A DNA stretch of 7,838 bases from Deltaproteobacteria bacterium. Its GTDB lineage: Bacteria; Desulfobacterota; Desulfobulbia; Desulfobulbales; Desulfocapsaceae. Positions within the stretch are counted from its first letter, which is position 1. Every line of letters starts with the position of its first letter. Shown here in pieces: positions 1 through 5,824 of the stretch. A program made the translations under genes and the position numbers. The notes beneath the pieces are model-generated. The model saw only the letters and a list, made by a program, of their open reading frames with translations, was not told where the DNA came from and did no database searches. The stretch lies in NCBI GenBank assembly GCA_021779275.1, contig JAJYAX010000058.1:1-7838 (forward strand), read 5' to 3'.

Positions 1-57
1 GGCGATATGGAGATCGTCCTCAATGATTAAGATCCGCTTCCCGGTCATTGCATTCAC
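1..57 (-). CDS. Response regulator, N-terminal fragment (cut by window edge)
   Basis: Only the first 19 codons lie in the window. They read V/M-N-A-M-T-G-K-R-I-L-I-I-E-D-D-L-H-I-A. The hydrophobic strand followed by E-D-D is the usual start of a CheY-like receiver domain, whose acidic pair binds Mg2+ near the phosphoacceptor Asp (the latter lies outside the window). I chose the GTG at 57-55: an AGAGGA Shine-Dalgarno ends 5 nt before it, and the GTG overlaps the kinase TGA (56-54) as GTGA, a typical translational-coupling arrangement. The ATG at 48-46 is in the same frame and possible, but the SD would then be about 14 nt away. The gene follows its kinase on the same strand, so it is almost certainly the cognate regulator. 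Its output domain, probably DNA-binding, cannot be seen. Confidence 0.85.
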   Translation of the reverse strand, partial: MNAMTGKRILIIEDDLHIA

Positions 58-1037
58 TTGAGTCCTCTTGTTCCAATAAGACTGGGATCTTGCCGGGGCA
101 AAGAAAGAGTAAACTGCGCCCCTTTTCCCAGGCCTTCACTGTGGGCTGTAATCCTGCCTTTGTGGAACCTGGCAATCTGCTGAACCATATACAGACCCAG
201 GCCGGTTCCCCCGACAATGCGGGATTCCGCCCGCTCGATCTGAAAAAATTTCTCGAAAATTTTCTTGCCCTGAGATCTTTCGAAACCTATCCCGTTATCG
301 GAAAAGCAGGCCTGCACATTCTTTTCCGTCTGACTGAAGGTAATGGTGATCCGTGGACAATCGTTTTCGTTGTGTCTGGTCGCATTGGACAACAGGTTCA
401 TCAGCAGCATCTGAAAGAGTGCGTGGTTTATGGAGCAATAAGAGCAACTTCTCTGCCGCTGATTGATCACGATCTCACTCCCGCGAAATAATTGCTGGTT
501 ATTCCGGCAAAACTCCTCCACTTCCTCAGCCAGATCAACCACGATAAATTCCCCACTGTAAATCTTGGCTTCGATCCGGGCCAGATTGAGAATGCCGTTG
601 ATGTTATCGGAAAGCCTCCCCACATCCGCCAGCATATAGCCCAGATACTTCAACTGTTTGTCTCTTGGCAGCTCATGTTTGACAAAGGTCTCCAGATAGA
701 GCCGAAGGGAGGTTGTCGGGGTCTTCAGTTCGTGGGTGAAGCTGTTGATAAAATTATACTGTGAACGATAGAGGGCCAGGGTCTTTCTCTGGTAGACGAA
801 GATGGTGAAAATACCGGTCAGAATGATACCGACCAGAATCGACAGGACCATGATCACGACCCAGGTCTGCCAGGCGATGAACTGCTGGGGATCCAGATTG
901 GTCTTCTCAATCACGGCCTTGAGGCCGGTACTGACCGATACATACCAGTAGATATACAAAAACAGAGAGAGGCCGAGGGCGATTATGGAAAAAACAAAGA
1001 CAGAAACAGGATGAAGAAACCAGATTGAACGTTTCAT
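54..1037 (-). CDS. Membrane sensor histidine kinase (HisKA + HATPase_c, no HAMP)
   Basis: This 327-aa sensor kinase would autophosphorylate on His and pass the phosphate to the regulator encoded just downstream. Two hydrophobic segments (about residues 10-32 and 59-82) flank a short periplasmic loop of about 27 residues. The H-box THELKTP carries the phosphoacceptor H102. The ATP-binding domain shows an N-box (NLLSNATRH, N214/N218), a G1 box (DNGIG, 247-251), an F box (FEKFF, 261-265) and a G2 box (GGTGLGL, 276-282), so all catalytic motifs are present. There is no room for a HAMP domain, because HisKA begins within about 10 residues of the second membrane segment, and there is no large extracytoplasmic sensor domain. 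The signal is therefore probably sensed in or at the membrane, or via a partner (inference). The ATG has no obvious Shine-Dalgarno. The ligand is unknown. Confidence 0.96.
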   Translation of the reverse strand: MKRSIWFLHPVSVFVFSIIALGLSLFLYIYWYVSVSTGLKAVIEKTNLDPQQFIAWQTWVVIMVLSILVGIILTGIFTIFVYQRKTLALYRSQYNFINSFTHELKTPTTSLRLYLETFVKHELPRDKQLKYLGYMLADVGRLSDNINGILNLARIEAKIYSGEFIVVDLAEEVEEFCRNNQQLFRGSEIVINQRQRSCSYCSINHALFQMLLMNLLSNATRHNENDCPRITITFSQTEKNVQACFSDNGIGFERSQGKKIFEKFFQIERAESRIVGGTGLGLYMVQQIARFHKGRITAHSEGLGKGAQFTLSLPRQDPSLIGTRGLK

Positions 1038-1156
1038 TGCAGCTGTTGTTTTGTAAAAGAATTGTCATTTGTCTGCCGAGACTATCTGCCATCAATGTAA
1101 TGGCTTATTATACCACTAATCATTTTTCCGATTCTTTTACTCAATGAGGTATAACA
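1038..1156. promoter_or_regulatory. Divergent intergenic region between kinase and radical SAM genes
   Basis: This 119-bp AT-rich gap must hold the promoters of both divergent genes. A small dyad, GCCAT N7 ATGGC, lies at 1088-1104. A -10-like TATTAT follows at 1106-1111 on the plus strand, but I find no good -35 at 16-18 bp from it. The radical SAM gene has a clear Shine-Dalgarno (GAGGT, 1146-1150) 6 nt before its ATG. No promoter is assigned with confidence. Confidence 0.3.
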
Positions 1157-2989
1157 ATGGCGGATAAGCATCCGGTCCATCATCTTGGCGCCAAGGCGCA
1201 GGTTCTGTTGACCAGTGTTTTTGGTCCGTATGCGCAAGACGACGAATATGGCAGCAGCGTAATCAATCCAATGGAACTGTACCACAATCAGGTCACCCGC
1301 GTACAGGGAGTTTTCTCCCTGCGCATGTTTCACCGGTCATTCGGCCTGCTGATGATCAAAGAAAACATCGAGGCGCCCTGCACCCTTTTGGACTTTCCTG
1401 ACCTGGAACGCTTCATTGAGACTATCAGCTCTAACCGCTACAACATAATAGGCATCAGTTCGATCATTCCCAATGTGAATAAGGTCAAGAAAATGTGCGA
1501 ATTGATCCGCGCCCATCAGCCGCATGCAATTATCGTTGTCGGCGGACATATCAGTAATATGGAAGGGATAGGCGATATGATCGAGGCCGATCATATCGTC
1601 CGGGGTGACGGCATAGAGTGGTTCCGCAAGTACCTGGGACAGGACCTGACCACACCGGTTAAGCATCCGGCCGTGGCTTCGGCCTTCGGCGCAAGAATTC
1701 TGGGCCAGACGCTTGCAGACAGACCGGGAGATACGGCGGCCATTGTGGTACCCTCGGTCGGCTGCCCTCTGGGATGTAATTTCTGTTCAACCTCGGCCCT
1801 GTTCGGCGGCAAGGGCAAATTTATAAATTTCTTTGAAAGCGGGGAGGAACTCTTTGAGGTAATGGCCGACCTGGAGAAAAAACTCAAGGTAACATCCTTT
1901 TTTATCCTCGATGAAAACTTCCTGCTCCATCGGAAAAGGGCGCTGAGTCTGCTGGAACAGATGAAGCAACATAAAAAGAGCTGGGCTCTTTCTGTGTTCA
2001 GTTCGGCTAAGGTTTTACGCTCCTATCGAATGGAACAACTCGTGGAGCTTGGTATCTCCTGGGTCTGGATGGGGCTGGAGGGTAAACAGAGCCGGTACAG
2101 CAAACTTGAAGGTATTGACACACGATCCCTGGTCGAAGAGTTACAGGGGCACGGCATCCGGGTCCTCGGCTCATCGATCATCGGCCTGGAGGAGCACACT
2201 CCGGATACGATCAATCAGGCCATCGACTATGCTGTTTCCCATGCCACCGATTTTCACCAGTTCATGCTCTACACCGCCAATCACGGGACTCCTCTCTACG
2301 CGGAATTGAAGGCAAAGGGAACGCTGTTGCCGCCGGATGAATGCAAGGTGTCAGATAGCCACGGTCAGCTCCGTTTCAACCATCGCCATCCGCATATTCC
2401 GGCAGGCGAAGAGGAAACGATATTGGTCAAGGCCTTTGCACAGGACTTCAAGGTCAATGGCCCCAGCCTCTCTCGATTGATCCGTACCATCCTCAAGGGC
2501 TGGCAGCGCTACCAGTCCCATTCTGACAATCGGATTCGAGACCGTTATCTGAAGGATGTCAGTCCCCTGCGGCACATGTATGCCGGCACCGTCTGGGCCA
2601 TGAAAAGGTGGTACCGAAACGACAAGGTTTTGCATAAGCAACTCGCCGATCTTCTCCTGGACATCTATACCACCTTAGGTTTGCAACCTCGACTGGTGGC
2701 CCCAGTGGTTGGTCGATATATATACTGGACGATGAAAAAGGAGGAAAAGCGGCTGGCAACAGGCTGGACCCTGGAGCCAACGACCTTTTTTGAAAAAAAC
2801 CACGCCGCTCTGGCGAAGATCAGCGACAGGAGCCTTGTCAAACCTTTATCCGAACCACCAATTTTTCAGGACCTTGCAGCTAACACCTTTCCGAATTTTT
2901 CTGACAGGCCGATTCTTTCCGCTTCTCCGTCAGTCGCAGAGTGCGGCGGGCCGTTGCCTCGCGGTTTCTCCGATGATCTTCATCCGTGA
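1157..2989 (+). CDS. B12-binding-type radical SAM protein, substrate unknown
   Basis: This 610-aa protein has the architecture of class B (cobalamin-binding plus radical SAM) enzymes. Residues about 14-165 resemble a Rossmann-like B12-binding domain, including GISSIIPNVNKV (99-110) and IIVVGGHISN (125-134). No DxHxxG base-off motif is visible, which is common in radical SAM members. The radical SAM core starts at VPSVGCPLGCNFC; C203, C207 and C210 (CxxxCxxC) would ligate the [4Fe-4S] cluster that cleaves SAM. Core strands continue with FFILDENF (248-255), WMGLEG (304-309) and GSSIIGLEEH (338-347). Residues about 430-560 form a basic helical C-terminal region that I cannot assign. The start is supported by GAGGT 6 nt upstream of the ATG. 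The last ~36 residues lie antisense to the thioesterase gene and are probably a non-conserved tail. The gene stands alone with no biosynthetic neighbours, so the reaction cannot be named. Related enzymes include methyltransferases and ring-modifying enzymes. Confidence 0.93.
   Translation: MADKHPVHHLGAKAQVLLTSVFGPYAQDDEYGSSVINPMELYHNQVTRVQGVFSLRMFHRSFGLLMIKENIEAPCTLLDFPDLERFIETISSNRYNIIGISSIIPNVNKVKKMCELIRAHQPHAIIVVGGHISNMEGIGDMIEADHIVRGDGIEWFRKYLGQDLTTPVKHPAVASAFGARILGQTLADRPGDTAAIVVPSVGCPLGCNFCSTSALFGGKGKFINFFESGEELFEVMADLEKKLKVTSFFILDENFLLHRKRALSLLEQMKQHKKSWALSVFSSAKVLRSYRMEQLVELGISWVWMGLEGKQSRYSKLEGIDTRSLVEELQGHGIRVLGSSIIGLEEHTPDTINQAIDYAVSHATDFHQFMLYTANHGTPLYAELKAKGTLLPPDECKVSDSHGQLRFNHRHPHIPAGEEETILVKAFAQDFKVNGPSLSRLIRTILKGWQRYQSHSDNRIRDRYLKDVSPLRHMYAGTVWAMKRWYRNDKVLHKQLADLLLDIYTTLGLQPRLVAPVVGRYIYWTMKKEEKRLATGWTLEPTTFFEKNHAALAKISDRSLVKPLSEPPIFQDLAANTFPNFSDRPILSASPSVAECGGPLPRGFSDDLHP
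2793..2815 (-). terminator. Possible weak intrinsic terminator of the thioesterase gene, inside the radical SAM coding region
   Basis: Read on the minus strand, a short GC hairpin (CGCC-AGAGC-GGCG, 2815-2803) is followed by TGG and a run of seven T (2799-2793). It lies about 65 bp past the thioesterase stop. The stem is only 4 bp, so this may be chance codon sequence (the Lys/Asn-rich FFEKNHA segment of the radical SAM protein). Confidence 0.25.
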
Positions 2990-3383
2990 TCAGTTGCAGC
3001 GCCGGCACCGCCACTGGACGCCGGTTGTCATCCAGGGCGACGAAGGTCAGATACGCCGAGGCGAGATGAATGACCGTACCGGCAAGAAGGTCTTCGGTTT
3101 CAACTCTGACACCGACTTCCATCGATGTCGTCCCAACCATATTGACGCTGGCCTTGACCGTCACCAGGTTGCCGATGAATGACGGTTTGTGGAAATCGAG
3201 CCGGTCAATGGAAGCCGTAACGCATATCCTTCTGGTATGCCGGACGGCGACCACACCAGCGGCATTGTCGATTTCCTTCATGATCACACCCCCGTGTACG
3301 ATACCCGCCGCATTGGCGTCCCCGGGCAGCATGACCCTGGAAATGATGACGCTTGAATTACTGGAACTCCTTGTGTTCTGCAT
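2880..3383 (-). CDS. Hotdog-fold acyl-CoA thioesterase (YciA/ACOT type)
   Basis: This 167-aa protein would hydrolyse acyl-CoA to free acid and CoA in the cytoplasm. The segment LPGDANAAGIVHGGVIMKEID (19-39) matches the cytosolic ACOT/YciA pattern, where the Asn (here N24) and the Asp on the central hotdog helix (here D39) are the expected catalytic pair. CVTASIDRLDFHKP (54-67) and SAYLTFVALDD (109-119) continue the fold. The conserved tail VPALQLITDEDHRRNREATARR, ending about residue 156, is typical of the family, so the length is near normal with about 11 extra residues. The ATG is preceded by AAGGGG about 8 nt upstream, which fixes the start. The gene is convergent with the radical SAM gene and overlaps it by 110 bp. 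No clear link to fatty-acid genes is visible nearby. The chain-length preference cannot be told from sequence. Confidence 0.93.
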   Translation of the reverse strand: MQNTRSSSNSSVIISRVMLPGDANAAGIVHGGVIMKEIDNAAGVVAVRHTRRICVTASIDRLDFHKPSFIGNLVTVKASVNMVGTTSMEVGVRVETEDLLAGTVIHLASAYLTFVALDDNRRPVAVPALQLITDEDHRRNREATARRTLRLTEKRKESACQKNSERC

Positions 3384-3492
3384 ACCTCTATCCCCTTAAG
3401 TAAAGCTTTTTATCAATGTGAAGTTCTTTCCACTCCACCTTAACCTGAAAAAAGAAGAACAGGTAGAGGAAGTTTTCGGAGGATTTTGAAAA

Positions 3493-3540
3493 CAGGTTCC
3501 CTGCTTGAAGAGAGTCTGGTCCGGAAGCGGCCGGAACCTG
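3493..3540. repeat. Inverted repeat CAGGTTCC / GGAACCTG
   Basis: Perfect 8-bp arms at 3493-3500 and 3533-3540 are separated by 32 bp. The spacer's 3' part contains a nested CCGG-AAGCGG-CCGG element (3521-3534) that overlaps the right arm. It is not followed by a T-run on either strand, so it is not an intrinsic terminator. It could be a regulatory fold in the 5' leader of the thioesterase transcript, or chance. Confidence 0.4.
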
Positions 3541-3680
3541 CTCTCTGTCTCCTTGAACCCACATTGACAACACGCTCTGTACCTCTTAACTTCTAAGACA
3601 GGTTTCCCGTATGGTTTTGGAGGGAAAACCAGAATACGATACTAATTTTCAATATAACCTACTGAACAGGTAGATGACTG

Positions 3681-3714
3681 AAGGCGTGCATAACAGGCCT
3701 GCTATGCACCCTTT
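3681..3714 (+). promoter_or_regulatory. 24-bp near-perfect palindrome upstream of the Cys-rich protein gene (operator or 5'UTR hairpin)
   Basis: The core at 3686-3709 has arms GTGCATA and TATGCAC around CAGGCCTG. Eleven of twelve pairs are complementary; the only mismatch is A3693/C3702. Outside it, AAGG (3681-3684) can pair with CCTT if C3685 is bulged, giving a long hairpin. It ends about 7-12 nt before the Shine-Dalgarno of the downstream gene. Its position fits an operator for a dimeric repressor or a leader hairpin controlling ribosome access. No T-run follows it, so it is not a classic terminator. Confidence 0.5.
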
Positions 3715-3730
3715 GATAAAGGAGAAGGCT

Positions 3731-3943
3731 ATGGCGTATACATGTCAGAATTGCGGCGCGTCGGCAGAGGATTCCAAGAGCCTTTGTAAACCGGCCAGTG
3801 AAGAATCAGGTGAAAAATTCTGTGGCGCCCCGCCAAGCCAGGTTTGTAATGGAAAACTAGGGGCGATGAAATACACCTGCGATGCCTGCGGAAGTGTTTC
3901 GGCAGATGCTGAACGTCTTTGCAGCCCAAGTGAAATCAGATAG
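3731..3943 (+). CDS. 70-aa Cys-rich protein with two CxxC-x10-C repeats (putative zinc/metal-binding)
   Basis: This small soluble protein has eight cysteines: C5, C8, C19, C31, C39, C50, C53 and C64. Two halves repeat the pattern Y-T-C-x2-C-G-x9-L-C-x-P (YTCQNCG...LCKP at 3-21 and YTCDACG...LCSP at 48-66). The spacing is mirrored around the middle pair C31/C39, so two Cys4 zinc-ribbon-like sites are plausible (inference). There is no signal peptide and no membrane segment. I chose the ATG at 3731 because AAAGGAGAAGG lies directly upstream. An in-frame ATG at 3674 would add 19 residues (90-residue-class product), but it has no good SD and would place the palindrome inside the coding sequence. 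I believe similar small double-CxxC proteins occur in Desulfobacterota genomes, but I cannot name a characterised family. Function unknown. Confidence 0.8.
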   Translation: MAYTCQNCGASAEDSKSLCKPASEESGEKFCGAPPSQVCNGKLGAMKYTCDACGSVSADAERLCSPSEIR

Positions 3944-3988
3944 CAGCCGTCCAAAGAGATCGCATATTCCACCAGTAGAACATCCGAT

Positions 3989-4051
3989 AAAAACATCTCC
4001 TCCCACCGGCCGGAAATCTTCGTACCAGTAATAAAGGCCGGTGGAAGGAGA
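3989..4051 (-). terminator. Intrinsic terminator downstream of the HIT gene
   Basis: Arms at 4036-4051 and 3996-4011 pair over 15 of 16 positions, including a perfect GC-rich 9-bp block (CCACCGGCC/GGCCGGTGG). The loop is 24 nt, and on the minus strand the stem is followed by TGTTTTT (3995-3989). It lies about 54 bp past the HIT stop codon. The plus side has no T-run, so it acts for minus-strand transcription. It also shields the convergent Cys-rich gene from dinB/HIT read-through. The loop is longer than usual. Confidence 0.75.
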
Positions 4052-4104
4052 GACCGATGGGCTTGCCGCATCAACAGGTATCGGCACGCTTGCCCTGATC
4101 AAGG

Positions 4105-4443
4105 TTACATCGGCCAGGGTCTGCCCTTGCCGCCGATGATATGCATATGCAGGTGAAAGACAACCTGACCGGCCTTGGCCCCGTTATTGAATATGGCCCG
4201 ATAATCGTCCTCAACGCCGTTCTCCTTGGCCATCTGGGCGGCGATGCGGAGGAGTTTTCCGGTCAGCCGCTCATCCGGCTCCGTGACATCGACAGGCCGG
4301 GGGATATGTTTTTTGGGAATGACCAGGAAATGAACGGGGGCCTGGGGGGAAATATCCCAGAAAGCCAGCACATCCTCATCCTCATAGAGTTTTTTTGCGG
4401 GGATCTCTCCTGCAATAATCTTACAAAAAATGCAATCGGTCAT
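4105..4443 (-). CDS. HIT-family (HINT-like) nucleotide hydrolase
   Basis: This 112-aa protein is a full-length histidine-triad protein of the HINT branch. Members act as homodimers on purine nucleoside phosphoramidates such as AMP-lysine or AMP-NH2. The HxHxHxx motif is H97-L-H99-M-H101-I-I. The N-terminus D-C-I-F-C-K-I-I-A-G-E-I-P is diagnostic; C4, C7, H46 and H97 match the zinc site seen in many bacterial members. DIxPxAPVHFLVIPKKHI (30-47) and NNGAKAGQVVFHLHMHIIGG (86-105) complete the fold. The usual W-P-P-G end is here W-P-M. AAGGAG lies 8 nt before the ATG. The gene sits 115 bp downstream of dinB on the same strand and may be co-transcribed with it, though the gap is long enough for its own promoter. 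The biological substrate is not known for most bacteria. Confidence 0.95.
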   Translation of the reverse strand: MTDCIFCKIIAGEIPAKKLYEDEDVLAFWDISPQAPVHFLVIPKKHIPRPVDVTEPDERLTGKLLRIAAQMAKENGVEDDYRAIFNNGAKAGQVVFHLHMHIIGGKGRPWPM

Positions 4444-4558
4444 TGGCGCTTCTCCTTGTAATTATTAATCCTGAAACATTCGCCTTCTTCTTTTTATCTG
4501 CAGAGCTGCTCCCTCGGAGGGCCTTGCCGCTCCAAACTTCCGCAGACCCGAACACGCA

Positions 4559-5707
4559 TCAACCGCCTGCCGACATGCCCTGCTCCTGACTGCTGCTTAC
4601 GCCTGTTGACGAAAAACACGTGTCCCTGCCGGGCTGGAATGGCAGCCGCAGCTGGTAGGGGGCGCCGAACCTGGCGATCAGGCCGGACACGGTGACTCCC
4701 AGCAGCCGCACCTTGCGTCGGCCGGCCTGGGTGTCGTGGAGCAGCCGAGGCAGACAGGAGAGGATATCGGCGGCGGTGAACAGCGGGGTCTTGAGGGTCG
4801 CCGAGCGGGTAACGGTCAGAAAGTCATGGTAGCGCACCTTGAGCGTCAAGGTATAGCCGCCGGAATTACGTTTTTCCAGGCTGGCCGCCACCGACCCGGC
4901 CAGCTGCCGCAGGATATCGTGAATCCGCTCCAGATCAAGGATGTCTTCGGCCATGGTCGTTTCGCTGCCGACCGACTTGCGGACCCTGTTGCTCATCACC
5001 GGCCGGGGATCAAGGCCCCGGCAGATGTTGTAGTAATATTCCCCGGACTTGCCGAAGTGGAAGGTGAGTTCCTCTCTGGAAAAACGCCGCAGGTCTCCCC
5101 CCGTTTTCACGCCTATCCGCTCCATTTTGGCCTCTGTCGCCTTGCCGACCCCGTAAAATTTGCCGATGGGCAGGGTGGTGAGAAAGGAGAGCGCCTCCGA
5201 GGGACGGATTATCGCGATGCCGTCCGGTTTGTTCAGGTTGGAGGCGACCTTGGCCAGGAATTTGTTGCAGGAGACGCCGGCGGAGGCGGTAAGTCCGATG
5301 GTCTCGAAAATCCGCCGGCGAATCCGCTCAGCCAGGCGCGAGGCGGATGTCTCATGGACGTGGTTGACGGTGAGATCGAGAAAGGCCTCATCCAGGGAAA
5401 GCGGTTCCACCAGGTCGGTGTAGTCATGAAAAATGGCCATGACCTGGCTCGATATTTCCTTGTAGCGGGCGATGCGCGGCGATATAAAAACCGCTTTTGG
5501 ACAGAGTCGTGCGGCCCGGGCGCAGGGCATGGCGGAATGGATACCAAACCTGCGGGCCTCGTAGGAGCAGGCCGCCACCACGCCGCGGCTGTCCGGCCGG
5601 CCGCCGACTATCACCTGCCTGCCCCGGAGGCCGGGGTTGTCCAGCTGTTCGACGGAGGCAAAGAAGGCATCCATGTCGATATGCACGATTTTTCTGTTGC
5701 TGTTCAT
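4559..5707 (-). CDS. dinB: DNA polymerase IV (Y-family translesion polymerase)
   Basis: This 382-aa protein is an error-prone polymerase that extends or bypasses damaged template. The palm motif HIDMDAFFASVE carries catalytic D11, with F16 at the steric-gate position. LSLDEAFLD gives D106/E107, completing the metal-binding triad. YEARRFGIHSAMP (49-61) and SAGVSCNKFLAKVASNLNKPDG (142-163) are typical fingers and palm signatures. The thumb helix-hairpin-helix lies at about 179-206 (LPIGKFYGVGKA). The little finger domain covers about 243-350. QLRLPF (352-357) fits a beta-clamp-binding motif. About 25 further residues follow that are Ser/Gly/Gln-rich and look disordered; the E. coli enzyme ends near its clamp motif at 351 aa. 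The start has a modest AGGG about 8 nt upstream of the ATG. I see no canonical LexA box upstream; a different promoter is proposed separately. All catalytic residues are intact, so it should be active. Confidence 0.97.
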   Translation of the reverse strand: MNSNRKIVHIDMDAFFASVEQLDNPGLRGRQVIVGGRPDSRGVVAACSYEARRFGIHSAMPCARAARLCPKAVFISPRIARYKEISSQVMAIFHDYTDLVEPLSLDEAFLDLTVNHVHETSASRLAERIRRRIFETIGLTASAGVSCNKFLAKVASNLNKPDGIAIIRPSEALSFLTTLPIGKFYGVGKATEAKMERIGVKTGGDLRRFSREELTFHFGKSGEYYYNICRGLDPRPVMSNRVRKSVGSETTMAEDILDLERIHDILRQLAGSVAASLEKRNSGGYTLTLKVRYHDFLTVTRSATLKTPLFTAADILSCLPRLLHDTQAGRRKVRLLGVTVSGLIARFGAPYQLRLPFQPGRDTCFSSTGVSSSQEQGMSAGG

Positions 5708-5758
5708 GCAGATTGCCCTGTCCGGCCGATCAGAGTAGGTTGAGGTGTAGCTGCTCGC

Positions 5759-5787
5759 AATATCTCACGTTTTTTGACGCAAATCAA
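5759..5787 (-). promoter_or_regulatory. Candidate sigma70-type promoter of dinB overlapping an FNR/CRP-like dyad
   Basis: On the minus strand, TTGATT (5787-5782) and GATATT (5764-5759) are separated by exactly 17 bp, each matching consensus at four of six positions. Transcription would start near 5752, giving a leader of about 45 nt. The -35 overlaps the dyad at 5774-5787, TTGAC-GCAA-ATCAA on the plus strand, which differs from the FNR consensus TTGAT-N4-ATCAA at one position. A regulator bound there would cover the -35. The site could also serve the divergent DUF362 gene. This is a pattern match only. Confidence 0.4.
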
Positions 5788-5824
5788 GTGATTCTGTCCT
5801 CCACGGTATAAAGATATGTACTGG

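Larger units (their letters stand above)
3384..3730. other. Gene-free region upstream of the thioesterase and Cys-rich protein genes
   Basis: This 347-bp divergent gap contains only unconvincing short open frames. The longest, minus-strand 3573-3388, starts at GTG, has low-complexity Phe runs and no family signature. The region is rich in small symmetries, listed separately: an 8-bp inverted repeat at 3493-3540, GTTTTC/GAAAAC at 3472-3493, the palindrome at 3681-3714, and an 11-bp direct repeat. It should carry promoters for both flanking genes. A -10-like TATAAC lies at 3653-3658 on the plus strand, without a recognisable -35. Confidence 0.5.

Noticed and set aside
907..1095. 62-codon minus-strand frame across the kinase start
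   Set aside because: Cys/Phe-rich alternative frame of the first kinase membrane segment.
3388..3573. 61-codon minus-strand frame just upstream of the thioesterase
   Set aside because: GTG start, low-complexity Phe run and no signature; it lies in a repeat-rich leader region.
3857..4102. 81-codon minus-strand frame after the HIT gene, TTG start
   Set aside because: It runs through the strong terminator hairpin and then antisense through the Cys-rich gene; there is no SD and no family signature.
4736..5743. 335-codon plus-strand open frame opposite dinB
   Set aside because: It is exactly antisense to an intact, motif-rich polymerase gene; Gly/Arg/His-rich composition and no domain signature mark it as a GC-bias shadow.
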